NCBI GenBank assembly: GCA_019247395.1
Contig: JAFAOZ010000069.1
Location: forward strand, 1 to 8,612
DNA length: 8,612 nt
Reading direction: 5' to 3'
Source: Vulcanimicrobiota bacterium
GTDB taxonomy: Bacteria; Vulcanimicrobiota; Vulcanimicrobiia; Vulcanimicrobiales; Vulcanimicrobiaceae
In this document: in pieces, positions 1-6,557 of the stretch
Position numbering within the stretch: the stretch's first letter is position 1
Layout: each line of letters begins with the position of its first letter
Notes under the pieces: model-generated
Seen by the model: only the letters and a program-made list of their open reading frames with translations
What the model was told of the DNA's origin: nothing
The model's database searches: none
Made by a program: the position numbers and the translations under genes

Positions 1-577
1 GCTGCTTCGACTTGGCCTTGAGATACGTGCCGCCTTGCTGGTTGAGCGTGCCCTGCGCATCAATCATGATCAGCGATCCGGCATTCTTGATCGGACCCTT
101 GCCTTGATATTGATAGCTGCACTTCCAGGTGTAGGGCTGTCCGGCAAAGCCCGACGCGCCGGGAATGACCGCGCCGTAAAACTGAAAGCTGTGCGACCAG
201 CTCGACGTTCCGTCAGCGTCGAGGTGCTTGAAATAGTCGTGGGCGAGCAGCGGGAAGATCGTGAGCTGCATCGGCGAGATCGAATACGGTGCTTGCGAGC
301 ACTTCACGTCGCCGTTGGGATAGAGCTCGCAGGTATTCGTCGCGCGCGCACGCGGCGTGTTCCACCAGTGGTCGGTTCCGCTGATCATCACGCCGCCGTC
401 TGTCGCGGGAGCGATGTCGATCGTCGTCGTTCCGGTCCCGTTTCCCGACGACGCGATGGGCGTATTGTAACCGAACTGGTAGACGAGGTGACGCGTTGCC
501 GGCGCGCCCGCCGCCATCGATGACGTTAAGCCGCCCAGTATAAAGAATGCCGCTAGAAGCGAGCCGAACATTTTCAC
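1..577 (-). CDS. Secreted protein of unknown function, 3' end beyond the left edge
   Basis: The frame starts at GTG (577-575) and stays open for 192 codons to the left edge, so the C-terminus is missing. The start is supported by GGAGG nine bases upstream, and by a GTGA overlap with the metC stop, which suggests translational coupling. An in-frame ATG two codons later (571) is an alternative start. The N-terminus is a clear signal peptide: a Lys, a hydrophobic stretch at residues 4-18 and an Ala/Gly-rich cleavage region near residues 20-26. The mature part is rich in Gly, Thr, Ser, Tyr and Trp. It has three cysteines (83, 93, 153), the first two in a TNTCELYPNGDVKC context that suggests a disulphide-closed loop. 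No membrane segment follows, so a periplasmic or exported protein is likely. I recognise no family and assign no function. Its position behind metC need not mean a role in methionine metabolism. Confidence 0.72.
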   Translation of the reverse strand, partial: MKMFGSLLAAFFILGGLTSSMAAGAPATRHLVYQFGYNTPIASSGNGTGTTTIDIAPATDGGVMISGTDHWWNTPRARATNTCELYPNGDVKCSQAPYSISPMQLTIFPLLAHDYFKHLDADGTSSWSHSFQFYGAVIPGASGFAGQPYTWKCSYQYQGKGPIKNAGSLIMIDAQGTLNQQGGTYLKAKSKQ

Positions 578-1770
578 TGCGTTGTTCCTCCGAAGTCCTC
601 AAACGTTTTGGCGGGGAAGGTTGTGAGCGCCTGCTCGACGTCGGCGATGAGGTCCTGCGTCGATTCCAATCCGATGCTCAAGCGCACCAGCCGATGATCG
701 TAGCGCGGTCGTTGGGAACCGCTAATCGTGTATGCAACCGCGAGGCTCGTCGTCCCGGCCCAACTGTAACCGACTTTAAAGAGCCGCATCGCATCGACAA
801 AGGAATGCACCTGCTCGCGCGTCGGCCCCGGATTGAACACGAACGAAAAGACCCCCGAAGAGCCGGTGAAGTCGCGTTTCCAAAATTCGTGGCCGGGGCA
901 GGACGGCAGGGCGGGATGCAGCACGCGCTCGACCTCGGGGCGCTGCGCCAGCCACTGCGCGATCGCCAGGGCGGAATCTTCCACTGCGCTAAGCCGGACG
1001 CCCAGCGTCTGCAAGCCGCGCAGCGCGAGGCTGCAATCATCCGGGGAGACGGCGCAGCCCACGACTTGACGCGCCGCGCCGAGCCGTTCGTAGAGCGCTT
1101 CGTCGCGCACCGTTATCGAGCCGAGCAGCAGATCGCTATGCCCGCCAATGTACTTCGTGATCGCCTGCATCGTGACGTCGACGCCCTGCGCGAACGCATC
1201 GAAGAGCACGCCCGCGGCCCAGGTGTTGTCGAGCACCACCGTGGCGCCGCGCGCATGCGCGGCCTCTGCAATCGCTGGGACGTCTTGCACCTCCATCGTG
1301 ACCGAGCCAGGACTTTCGGTCCAGACGAGTCGCGTATTGGTTTGAATTAAATCGGCGATGTCGCCACCGATGAGCGGATCGTAAAACGTCGTGGTCACGC
1401 CGAAACGCGCGAGAAGTGCTTTTGACAGCAGCCGGTTGGGACCGTAGATACTCCGCGGAACGAGAATATTGTCGCCGGCACTCAACAACGCGAAGTCGAC
1501 GAGTGAGATCGCGGACTGACCGCCGGGCGTGAGGATCGTATACCGGCCCGATTCCAGCTCGCCGATGCGCGCTGCGAGCTCGAGCGACGTCGGCGTGCCG
1601 TAGAGGCCATAGGTATATCCGACGCGTTCTTGATCCCATCGGTCGCTCACGGCCGCCGCACCCGCAAAGATCGTCGTGGATCCGCGGTAGACCGGCGTCA
1701 CCAACGAGCGATACCCCTCGGGAAGGGTCACATCCGGATGCATCAAGCGCGTTTGCCAACTCTTGCTCAT
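574..1770 (-). CDS. metC: Cystathionine beta-lyase (Cys/Met metabolism PLP enzyme)
   Basis: This 398-residue cytoplasmic PLP enzyme probably splits cystathionine into homocysteine, pyruvate and ammonia (EC 4.4.1.13) in methionine synthesis. Family landmarks appear in order: VYRGST near residue 27, the YGLYGTPTS segment at 54-62, the cofactor loop TPGGQSAI at 81-88, DNTWAAGVLF at 181-190 with Asp181 expected to hold the pyridine nitrogen, and AITKYIGGHSD at 203-213 with Lys206 as the Schiff-base lysine. GHEFWKRDFTGSSGVFSF at 293-310 and LVRLSIGLE at 361-369, with Arg363 as the likely carboxylate-binding residue, closely resemble enterobacterial MetC. They favour MetC over cystathionine gamma-synthase or gamma-lyase. 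The ATG at 1770 is chosen because AAGAGG lies six bases upstream. An in-frame extension to 1941 would add 57 low-complexity Arg/Ala residues and overlap the divergent sixA gene. A methionine gamma-lyase or desulfhydrase side activity cannot be excluded. The length is normal for the family. Confidence 0.95.
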   Translation of the reverse strand: MSKSWQTRLMHPDVTLPEGYRSLVTPVYRGSTTIFAGAAAVSDRWDQERVGYTYGLYGTPTSLELAARIGELESGRYTILTPGGQSAISLVDFALLSAGDNILVPRSIYGPNRLLSKALLARFGVTTTFYDPLIGGDIADLIQTNTRLVWTESPGSVTMEVQDVPAIAEAAHARGATVVLDNTWAAGVLFDAFAQGVDVTMQAITKYIGGHSDLLLGSITVRDEALYERLGAARQVVGCAVSPDDCSLALRGLQTLGVRLSAVEDSALAIAQWLAQRPEVERVLHPALPSCPGHEFWKRDFTGSSGVFSFVFNPGPTREQVHSFVDAMRLFKVGYSWAGTTSLAVAYTISGSQRPRYDHRLVRLSIGLESTQDLIADVEQALTTFPAKTFEDFGGTTQ

Positions 1771-1826
1771 GAGCGGCCTCTTATACCGCCGAGGGCGCAG
1801 GCCTTTCGCCGCCGTAGTGGCCGCAG

Positions 1827-2315
1827 ATGCGATGTTATTTTCTACGGCACGGCATCGCCGTCGAGCCTGAATCGTGGAGCGGGAGCGATTTCGACCGGCC
1901 GCTGACGCGCGAGGGGCGCGAGCGCATGGAGCTCGAGGCAAAAGCGATTGAAGACCTCAAGCTCGACCTCGATTGCATCATCACGAGCCCGTTGCTACGA
2001 GCGAAACAGACGGCCGAACTGGTTGCAGCGCGGCTCGGCAACGTGAAAACCGTCGAGGATCGTCGACTAGCCGATGGCTTCAACTTGGAACGCCTCGGCG
2101 AAATGCTCGTCGCACATCCGAACGCGCAAGCGATCATGCTCGTCGGCCACGAGCCGACGATGAGCGCGACGATCGGCCGCGCCATCGGCAAGGCCGGCGT
2201 GGAGTTTAAAAAAGCCGCGCTCGCTGGAATCGAGTTCGGCGATCGCGCCTCTCCGTCGGGTACGCTGCTCTGCTTGATCCCGCCGAAAGTGCTGGTGGCG
2301 CTGGGCAAACGCTAG
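1827..2315 (+). CDS. sixA: SixA-type phosphohistidine phosphatase (histidine phosphatase superfamily)
   Basis: This 162-residue cytoplasmic protein is about the usual SixA length. It opens with the catalytic RHG motif (Arg7, His8, Gly9), where His8 is the expected phospho-acceptor. Next comes TSPLLRAKQTAEL at 53-65, which supplies the second phosphate-binding arginine (Arg58), then LVGHEP at 105-110 with the second catalytic histidine, His108. SixA proteins remove phosphate from histidines of HPt domains or of the nitrogen phosphotransferase system; the true partner cannot be told from this window. The gene is divergent from metC across 56 bases. The ATG at 1827 is the only start that keeps the RHG motif at its usual distance from the N-terminus. 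Its ribosome site is poor (a GTGG stretch around 1817-1820), so low expression is likely. The stop codon lies inside a stem-loop shared with the convergent lipoprotein gene. A relaxed-specificity phosphatase of the same superfamily is the main alternative. Confidence 0.9.
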   Translation: MRCYFLRHGIAVEPESWSGSDFDRPLTREGRERMELEAKAIEDLKLDLDCIITSPLLRAKQTAELVAARLGNVKTVEDRRLADGFNLERLGEMLVAHPNAQAIMLVGHEPTMSATIGRAIGKAGVEFKKAALAGIEFGDRASPSGTLLCLIPPKVLVALGKR

Positions 2316-2325
2316 CGCCACCTGC
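2291..2325. terminator. Stem-loop at the end of sixA, possible bidirectional terminator
   Basis: GGTGGCGCT (2294-2302) pairs perfectly with AGCGCCACC (2314-2322) around an 11-base loop. Beyond one mismatch, two more pairs extend the stem to 2291 and 2325. The right arm includes the sixA stop codon and fills most of the 16-base gap to the convergent lipoprotein stop. The position suits a shared terminator. However, no T-run follows on either strand, so it is not a canonical intrinsic terminator; it may act with Rho or as a 3'-end RNA-stabilising hairpin. Confidence 0.5.
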
Positions 2326-2331
2326 ACGGCA

Positions 2332-3498
2332 CTAGTGTTCCAGTTCGTGGACGCTGTTGTCGTTGGTGTCGGTGTAGAACAGCACGGTGTTGCTGTCTTT
2401 CGTCCCGCTCGAGGCCAGCCCGAAGACCGCCGGCGTAGCGCCCGTATCAACGACTTTAGTGTCCAGGATCTGGCCGGTCGGCGTTAGCTCGACGAGCTCG
2501 TTGCCGCCGCCGCTGGCGGGTTGCGTGTTCGCGACGATCAGATTGCCGTTCGGCAGCGTCGTCATCGCAACGGGCACGTTCAAGGGCGAACCGCTCAAAA
2601 CGAGCTTACCGCACGTGGTCTTCTTATGCACGCATTTAAACTTCGTGCCGCCCGGAAGGACGACGATCTCGTTCTTTACGAGCAGTGCGGTCGCGTTCGA
2701 AAATCGCACGATCGTGTTGTTGACGCCGTCGGCAATATAGAGAATGTCCTTCTTATGGTCATATGCAAGGCCCGACGGCCCGACCGTGTTCCAGCCGGTT
2801 TGGCTCGCATTGCCGACTGCGAAGCCGGTCGCGACCTGCTGGTAAAAACCGCTGCCATAGCCTGAAGTGCCGATGCTGACGATCGAGCCCGTCTGCGCGT
2901 CGCTGTTGAACATGAACTCGGATGCGTACGTTCCTCCGCCGCCGATGTCGGCGATGGAGAACGGCGCCTTGAAGAGATTGCTATATGTCGTCTGTTCCTT
3001 GCCGGTCTGATCGAACCACACTACCAAACCGCTCGTTAAACCCGTCGCATAGACCTGATTTGCGTAACTGGTCGCCGTACCGCTGCAACCCTTGATGTCG
3101 TTGCTCTGCGCAAATCGAGCCGGGTTAGAGCTCGGCTGTGGGTTGAGAACTTCAATCGTGGTGCCGTTGCCGGCCGTCCCGGACGAATCGGCAAAGTTGC
3201 AGACGACGAGCTGGCCTTTTTTAAGACCGTAGTTACCTTTTACGATCGAAAGTGAGTGGGGGCCCTTGTCGCCATTACTCGGATCGACCGTGGAACCTAT
3301 GACTACGTCGGTATTAAGGTTCTTTAAAATCGACGTCGTATCGACCGGTTCGATGCGCTCGCGTGCTGCGGCCGACTGCAACAACTGCGATGTGTCGCCG
3401 GCCGGTGCGCTCGGAACGGTGCTGCCCTGACTGCAGCCCCAAAGCAATGCAAGGGTCGCGCAGACGGTCAAGGCCGCGCCATCTTTAAAGCGTATCAT
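2332..3498 (-). CDS. Beta-propeller (NHL/YVTN-like) lipoprotein of unknown function
   Basis: The product has 388 residues and begins at ATG 3498, with GAGG six bases upstream; a TTG four codons earlier (3510) overlaps that ribosome site and is less likely. Residues 1-22 form a lipoprotein signal: Lys5, a hydrophobic core at 8-20 and a Leu-Leu-Trp-Gly-Cys box, giving Cys22 as the lipidated residue. Trp before Gly is an unusual lipobox. A Ser/Pro/Gln-rich tether (23-55) leads into a repetitive beta-strand domain. Propeller-type blades are visible in GLAYDHKKDILYIADGVNNTIVRF (243-266), MTTLPNGNLIVANT (312-325) and ASSGTKDSNTVLFYTDTNDNSVHELE (362-387). Four cysteines (100, 138, 289, 296) may form two disulphides. 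The fold predicts an envelope-attached binding or scaffold protein; no catalytic motif is visible. It lies 47 bases behind the CPBP protease and may be co-transcribed or separately started. Confidence 0.85.
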   Translation of the reverse strand: MIRFKDGAALTVCATLALLWGCSQGSTVPSAPAGDTSQLLQSAAARERIEPVDTTSILKNLNTDVVIGSTVDPSNGDKGPHSLSIVKGNYGLKKGQLVVCNFADSSGTAGNGTTIEVLNPQPSSNPARFAQSNDIKGCSGTATSYANQVYATGLTSGLVVWFDQTGKEQTTYSNLFKAPFSIADIGGGGTYASEFMFNSDAQTGSIVSIGTSGYGSGFYQQVATGFAVGNASQTGWNTVGPSGLAYDHKKDILYIADGVNNTIVRFSNATALLVKNEIVVLPGGTKFKCVHKKTTCGKLVLSGSPLNVPVAMTTLPNGNLIVANTQPASGGGNELVELTPTGQILDTKVVDTGATPAVFGLASSGTKDSNTVLFYTDTNDNSVHELEH

Positions 3499-3545
3499 AC
3501 GGCACCTCAATAAGGCGGAGTGCGTGGGTTTGGGCTAGCTTTTTT

Positions 3546-4388
3546 TTATCGTATGCGCTTACCTGCAAAGGGCGGCACGATGAGCGATCGTCGCGTTGCG
3601 TATGCGAGAAGCACGACCGCCGCAACCAAACAGGTGATGAGCGCGAAGAGCCCCGCTTCAGGGCCAAAGCGTCCGCCGGTCACGATCGTCGGGCCGTTGA
3701 TTCGCGCTATAATGACGCTCGTCATAAATTGATGACCCGAGACTTGGCTGCCGTAAACCGGTCCTTCGAAAAAATTCCATGCGAAATGAAGCGCAATTGG
3801 AAACCAAAGATTTCGCGTAACGACGAACGCCGCGCCGAGCAGCACGCCGGCCTCGAGCGCGATGGCAACTGAAGAAAACCACGTCGCGCCGGGATTTGCG
3901 GCGTGCGCCAAGCCGAAGAGCGCAGCGGAGACAACGAGCGCAATCCACGTTCCGGCCCATTCTTCGACCAAGCGAAAGAGCACGCCGCGAAAGAGCGTCT
4001 CTTCGAGCACGGCGTCGGCGAGCAATAGCATCGCCGCAAAGCCGAGCTCTCGCGTAACGTGCACCTGCACGATGCGATAGAAACCACTTGCCGCAAGTTC
4101 CGCTATGACGAGCGAAATCAAGAGCGCACCGAAAAGAAAACCTACGATGATATCTCGCGGCGCGCGGCTCGGATCGAAACCGATTTGTGCGGCCTTCTTA
4201 CGCACCGTCACCCACTCGACGGAAAACATTGCGGCGAGGAGCAGCAGCGCGAGCGTCCAGTTGGCCACGAGCGTCTGCCATAGCGAGTACGGCGGACGCG
4301 CGGCATGTACGACCGGCACGGTGAGGCCGCCGAAGACGAGCATGATGAGAACCAGACGGGTAAGCGGGAACGCGATGACGCGCTTCAC
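3546..4388 (-). CDS. CPBP/Abi family intramembrane metalloprotease
   Basis: This 280-residue polytopic membrane protein carries the motif set of the CPBP (CAAX protease and bacteriocin-processing, Abi) family. The EETLFRG motif at 129-135 supplies the paired glutamates Glu129-Glu130 and Arg134. FGLAH at 158-162 gives His162, and LHFAWNFFEG at 200-209 gives His201 and Asn205. Hydrophobic segments near residues 5-28, 41-60, 80-101, 115-128, 148-163, 172-190 and 245-264 fit six to eight membrane helices. Family members cleave prenylated proteins, process peptides, confer self-immunity to bacteriocins, or have unknown targets; no bacteriocin gene lies nearby, so no substrate is proposed. The GTG start at 4388 overlaps the xthA stop as GTGA, which implies coupled translation, and the ribosome site is weak. 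The TAA stop opens into an eight-A run on the coding strand (3547-3540). Confidence 0.9.
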   Translation of the reverse strand: MKRVIAFPLTRLVLIMLVFGGLTVPVVHAARPPYSLWQTLVANWTLALLLLAAMFSVEWVTVRKKAAQIGFDPSRAPRDIIVGFLFGALLISLVIAELAASGFYRIVQVHVTRELGFAAMLLLADAVLEETLFRGVLFRLVEEWAGTWIALVVSAALFGLAHAANPGATWFSSVAIALEAGVLLGAAFVVTRNLWFPIALHFAWNFFEGPVYGSQVSGHQFMTSVIIARINGPTIVTGGRFGPEAGLFALITCLVAAVVLLAYATRRSLIVPPFAGKRIR

Positions 4389-5152
4389 AGCGCGTACTCG
4401 ATTGTCAGGGGAGCGTGATCGCTGAAGCGCGTTTCCTTATAGATGGATGCGCGGCGCACTTTCTCGGCCAGGCCCGGCGTAACGATCTGATAATCGATGC
4501 GCCAGCCGAGATTGCGCTCCCACGCACCGGGCCAATTAGACCACCAGGTGAACTGGTTCGGCTCCGTATTGACTACGCGAAAGGCATCCACCCAGCCGAC
4601 ACGTTCCAGTAAAGCATCCATCCAGGCCCGTTCTTCGGGCAGAAAGCCCGTGACGTGCCGGTTGCGCGCCGGGTTGTAGGTGTCGATATCCTTGTGCGCA
4701 ACGTTGAAATCGCCGCAGATGATGTGTTCGCGCCCGGAACGGCGCAGCTGCGCGAGCACCGCGAGCAGTCGCTCGAGGAAGTTCATCTTGAAGGCCTGGC
4801 GTGGCGGCCCCGAGATGCCGGATGGTGCGTAGAGCGACGAAACGGTAAGCTCACCGAAATCAGCTTGAATAAAGCGTCCTTCCGAATCTGCATCCTCCCA
4901 GCCCAAGGTGCGGCGCACTTCGAGCGGTTCGCTGCGGGTGTAGAGTGCGACGCCGCTGTATCCCCGGCGCTTCGCATCGACGAAATACCCGGTGAAGCCG
5001 GGCAACAGAAACGCGCCCGCGGGGAGCTGATGCTCCTGCGCGCGCGTTTCTTGCAAGCAAATGACATCGGCCGCCTGCGTCTGCGCCCAATCGAAGAAGC
5101 CGCGCCGCGCGGCCGAGCGGATGCCGTTGGCGTTGAGCGTGATCACGCGCAC
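4385..5152 (-). CDS. xthA: Exodeoxyribonuclease III (AP endonuclease)
   Basis: This 255-residue member of the exonuclease/endonuclease/phosphatase fold repairs abasic sites and trims damaged 3' ends in base-excision repair. The ExoIII motifs are complete: LNANGIR at 6-12 with Asn7, LQETRA at 33-38 with metal-binding Glu35, GYSGVALYTR at 64-73, LYAPSG at 107-112 with Tyr108, CGDFNVAHKDID at 146-157 with Asp148 and Asn150, WERNLGWRIDY at 211-221 with Asp220, and FSDHAP at 243-248 with the catalytic Asp245-His246 pair. The length is typical of the short ExoIII/ExoA branch. The start is GTG at 5152. A second in-frame GTG at 5146 is possible, and an in-frame stop 18 bases upstream (the aqpZ stop) excludes a longer form. 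It lies 15 bases behind aqpZ and overlaps the CPBP gene by four bases, so it is probably the middle gene of an operon. Confidence 0.95.
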   Translation of the reverse strand: MRVITLNANGIRSAARRGFFDWAQTQAADVICLQETRAQEHQLPAGAFLLPGFTGYFVDAKRRGYSGVALYTRSEPLEVRRTLGWEDADSEGRFIQADFGELTVSSLYAPSGISGPPRQAFKMNFLERLLAVLAQLRRSGREHIICGDFNVAHKDIDTYNPARNRHVTGFLPEERAWMDALLERVGWVDAFRVVNTEPNQFTWWSNWPGAWERNLGWRIDYQIVTPGLAEKVRRASIYKETRFSDHAPLTIEYAL

Positions 5153-5167
5153 GCCAACGGCTTTAGC

Positions 5168-5905
5168 TCATTTCGCTCCGGCTACTGCCTCACCGACGAT
5201 CGGTTCTTCGCTGACTTCCTCGCCGAAGAGCGCCGGATAGAGCAGACCGGCAATGCCGCCACCGATCAGCGGCGCCAGCCAGAAGAGCCAGAGCTGCGAA
5301 AGTGCGGCTGCGCCGGCAAAGATTGCCGGCCCGGTGCTGCGTGCCGGATTCACCGACGTATTGTCGACCGGAATGCTGATCAAATGGATGAGCGTGAGCG
5401 CGAGACCGATCGCAAGGCCCGCGAATCCGACCGGCGCGCGCTTATCCGTCGCCCCGAGAATCACCATCAGAAACACGAAGGTGCAAACGATTTCAATGAT
5501 CAGTGCCGACATCATCGGGTAGTTGCCCGGTGAGAGCGGGCCGTATCCGTTGCTCGCGAACTGCCCCACCGTGAAGCCGGGTTTACCGCTCGCAATGTAG
5601 TAGAGCACGGCCGCTGCTGCGATCGCGCCGAGAACTTGCGCGATCCAATACGGAACGACGTCGCGCGCGGGAAATCGCTTCGCTAGCCAGAGGCCAAACG
5701 TAACGGCCGGGTTGATATGACATCCCGAGATCGGTCCGATCGTGTATGCCATCGTAAGCAGTGTCAAGCCGAAGGCAAGCGCGACGCCCGCAAAGCCGAT
5801 TCCGGTTTGCGGGAATGTCGCTGCGAGTACGGCGCTTCCGCATCCGCCAAAGACGAGCCAAAATGTGCCGATAAACTCCGCGGAGACGCGTCTGGAGAGA
5901 GCCAT
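5168..5905 (-). CDS. aqpZ: Aquaporin Z (MIP-family water channel)
   Basis: This 245-residue inner-membrane channel has six helices and both half-helix NPA motifs (65-67 and 186-188). The selectivity residues are those of a strict water channel: Phe45, His174, Thr183 and Arg189, matching Phe43/His174/Thr183/Arg189 of E. coli AqpZ rather than a glycerol facilitator. The stretches around SGKPGF, FASNGYG and [21 protein letters not shown] are close to the E. coli protein. The ATG at 5905 has AAAGGA eight bases upstream. Unlike the short E. coli C-terminus, residues 229-245 form an acidic, Ala/Val/Glu-rich tail ([17 protein letters not shown]) of unknown purpose. The gene heads a run with xthA and the CPBP protease, and is divergent from the osmC-like gene. 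That arrangement would suit control by osmotic or redox stress, which is an inference. I could not identify a convincing promoter for it in the 114-base divergent gap. Confidence 0.96.
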   Translation of the reverse strand: MALSRRVSAEFIGTFWLVFGGCGSAVLAATFPQTGIGFAGVALAFGLTLLTMAYTIGPISGCHINPAVTFGLWLAKRFPARDVVPYWIAQVLGAIAAAAVLYYIASGKPGFTVGQFASNGYGPLSPGNYPMMSALIIEIVCTFVFLMVILGATDKRAPVGFAGLAIGLALTLIHLISIPVDNTSVNPARSTGPAIFAGAAALSQLWLFWLAPLIGGGIAGLLYPALFGEEVSEEPIVGEAVAGAK

Positions 5906-5963
5906 TACACAATTCCTTTCCGCGACTGCGTGTATCGCAAGGACGACCTTGGCTGCCGCTCGG

Positions 5964-5990
5964 TTGCGCGCCTGCTTTTCATGCTATGAT
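5964..5990 (+). promoter_or_regulatory. Candidate extended -10 promoter for the osmC-like gene
   Basis: TGCTATGAT at 5982-5990 is an extended -10 element (TGn followed by TATGAT, five of six consensus bases). A TTGCGC at 5964-5969 could serve as a -35 but would leave a 15-base spacer, which is short; extended -10 promoters tolerate weak -35 boxes. Transcription would begin near 5997, leaving a leader of about 20 bases with AAAGGCGG at 6003-6010 as the ribosome site. It assumes E. coli-like sigma-70 preferences, which may not hold in this organism. Confidence 0.45.
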
Positions 5991-6019
5991 GGGCTGGCTT
6001 CGAAAGGCGGTTACCCGTG

Positions 6020-6475
6020 ATGACGCACACGTACGGAGCGAACGTCAGTTGGGCTTCGGGTGCGAGCGAAGGAACGCGATCGTATGCGAGCTATTCGCGC
6101 GATCATACGATCGGCGCAGAAGGTAAGCCCGACATCCTCGCATCGAGCGATCCCTCTTTTCGAGGCAACGCCGGACGCTACAATCCGGAGGAGCTTTTAG
6201 TCGCGAGTCTCTCGTCCTGTCACATGCTGTGGTACCTGCATCTCTGTGCCGTCAACGGAATCACGGTCGTCAACTACACCGACAGCGCGTTCGGCGAGAT
6301 GGAGGAGAGCGGCGGCGCCGGACAGTTCGTCAGCGTGGATCTTCGTCCGGTAGTAACGATTCTGGGCGAAACCCGGCGCACGCGCGCCTTGCAGTTGCAT
6401 CACGACGCGCATCAAATGTGCTTCATCGCGCGCTCCGTGAACTTCCCCGTCAACGTTCGGGCGACGATTGCATAA
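6020..6475 (+). CDS. OsmC/Ohr family peroxiredoxin-like protein
   Basis: The product has 151 residues from ATG 6020. A GTG directly before it (6017) gives one more residue and cannot be excluded, because GGCGG lies six bases from the GTG and nine from the ATG. OsmC-fold proteins reduce organic hydroperoxides with a pair of thiols and act in the cytoplasm. Visible landmarks are the YNPEELLVASLSSCHMLWYL segment (54-73) with peroxidatic Cys67 at the start of the long central helix, and AHQMCFIARSV (130-140) with resolving Cys134. A third cysteine, Cys76, lies one helix turn or so beyond Cys67. The length is near the OsmC/Ohr average of about 140 residues. The N-terminal half resembles the YhfA/OsmC-like branch more than classical Ohr, so the substrate is unclear. 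The gene is divergent from aqpZ and is followed by an 82-base structured gap. Codons 19-31 contain a perfect 10-base inverted repeat. Confidence 0.92.
   Translation: MTHTYGANVSWASGASEGTRSYASYSRDHTIGAEGKPDILASSDPSFRGNAGRYNPEELLVASLSSCHMLWYLHLCAVNGITVVNYTDSAFGEMEESGGAGQFVSVDLRPVVTILGETRRTRALQLHHDAHQMCFIARSVNFPVNVRATIA
6077..6113. repeat. Perfect 10-base inverted repeat inside the osmC-like gene
   Basis: CGATCGTATG (6077-6086) is the exact reverse complement of CATACGATCG (6104-6113), with a 17-base loop between them. The repeat lies about 60 bases into the reading frame. Both arms contain the over-represented CGATCG palindrome, which raises the odds of coincidence. It could form an mRNA hairpin near the start of translation. 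Confidence 0.55.
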
Positions 6476-6477
6476 GC

Positions 6478-6540
6478 AGAGCAAGCGGGTCTCGTTCGAT
6501 GCCGCGGAGTATACCCGCGGTCAATCCGGTTCGCTGCTCT
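6478..6540 (+). promoter_or_regulatory. Nested inverted repeats in the osmC-kelch lipoprotein gap
   Basis: Two palindromes are nested in this gap. The outer arms are AGAGCAAGCG (6478-6487) and CGCTGCTCT (6532-6540), complementary except for one bulged A. The inner arms are CCGCGG (6502-6507) and CCGCGG (6515-6520) around a 7-base loop holding GTATAC. GCGGGT at 6485-6490 can instead pair with ACCCGC at 6513-6518, so two mutually exclusive folds are possible. The right outer arm ends three bases before the AGGAGG ribosome site of the next gene (6544-6549). No T-run follows, so it is not a standard terminator. It could be an operator, an RNA leader or a stabilising hairpin; the function is unknown. 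Confidence 0.45.
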
Positions 6541-6557
6541 TGTAGGAGGCTCCGCGC

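Noticed and set aside
547..1350. 267-codon plus-strand open frame antisense to metC
   Set aside because: The opposite strand encodes a complete cystathionine beta-lyase; this frame has low-complexity charged composition and no ribosome site.
1771..1826. Possible -10 elements (TTATAC on plus, TATAAG on minus) in the metC-sixA gap
   Set aside because: The plus element has no -35 at a usable distance. The minus element would start transcription almost at the metC ribosome site. I cannot support a promoter there.
1771..1941. 57-residue N-terminal extension of MetC
   Set aside because: The extension is Arg/Ala-rich, overlaps the start of sixA, and the ATG at 1770 has a good ribosome site and gives the normal family length.
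3540..3547. Run of eight T on the plus strand, resembling the tail of an intrinsic terminator
   Set aside because: No plus-strand gene ends here and no GC-rich hairpin precedes it on that strand. On the minus strand it is an A-run directly after the CPBP stop, which does not terminate transcription.
3546..4388. CPBP/Abi protein as a phage-abortive or bacteriocin-immunity system
   Set aside because: The family name alone suggests this, but there is no toxin, bacteriocin or other defence gene next to it; the neighbours are xthA and a lipoprotein.
4655..5533. 292-codon plus-strand open frame across xthA and aqpZ
   Set aside because: It is antisense to two unmistakable conserved genes and its product is Arg/Glu/Ala-rich without any recognisable motif.
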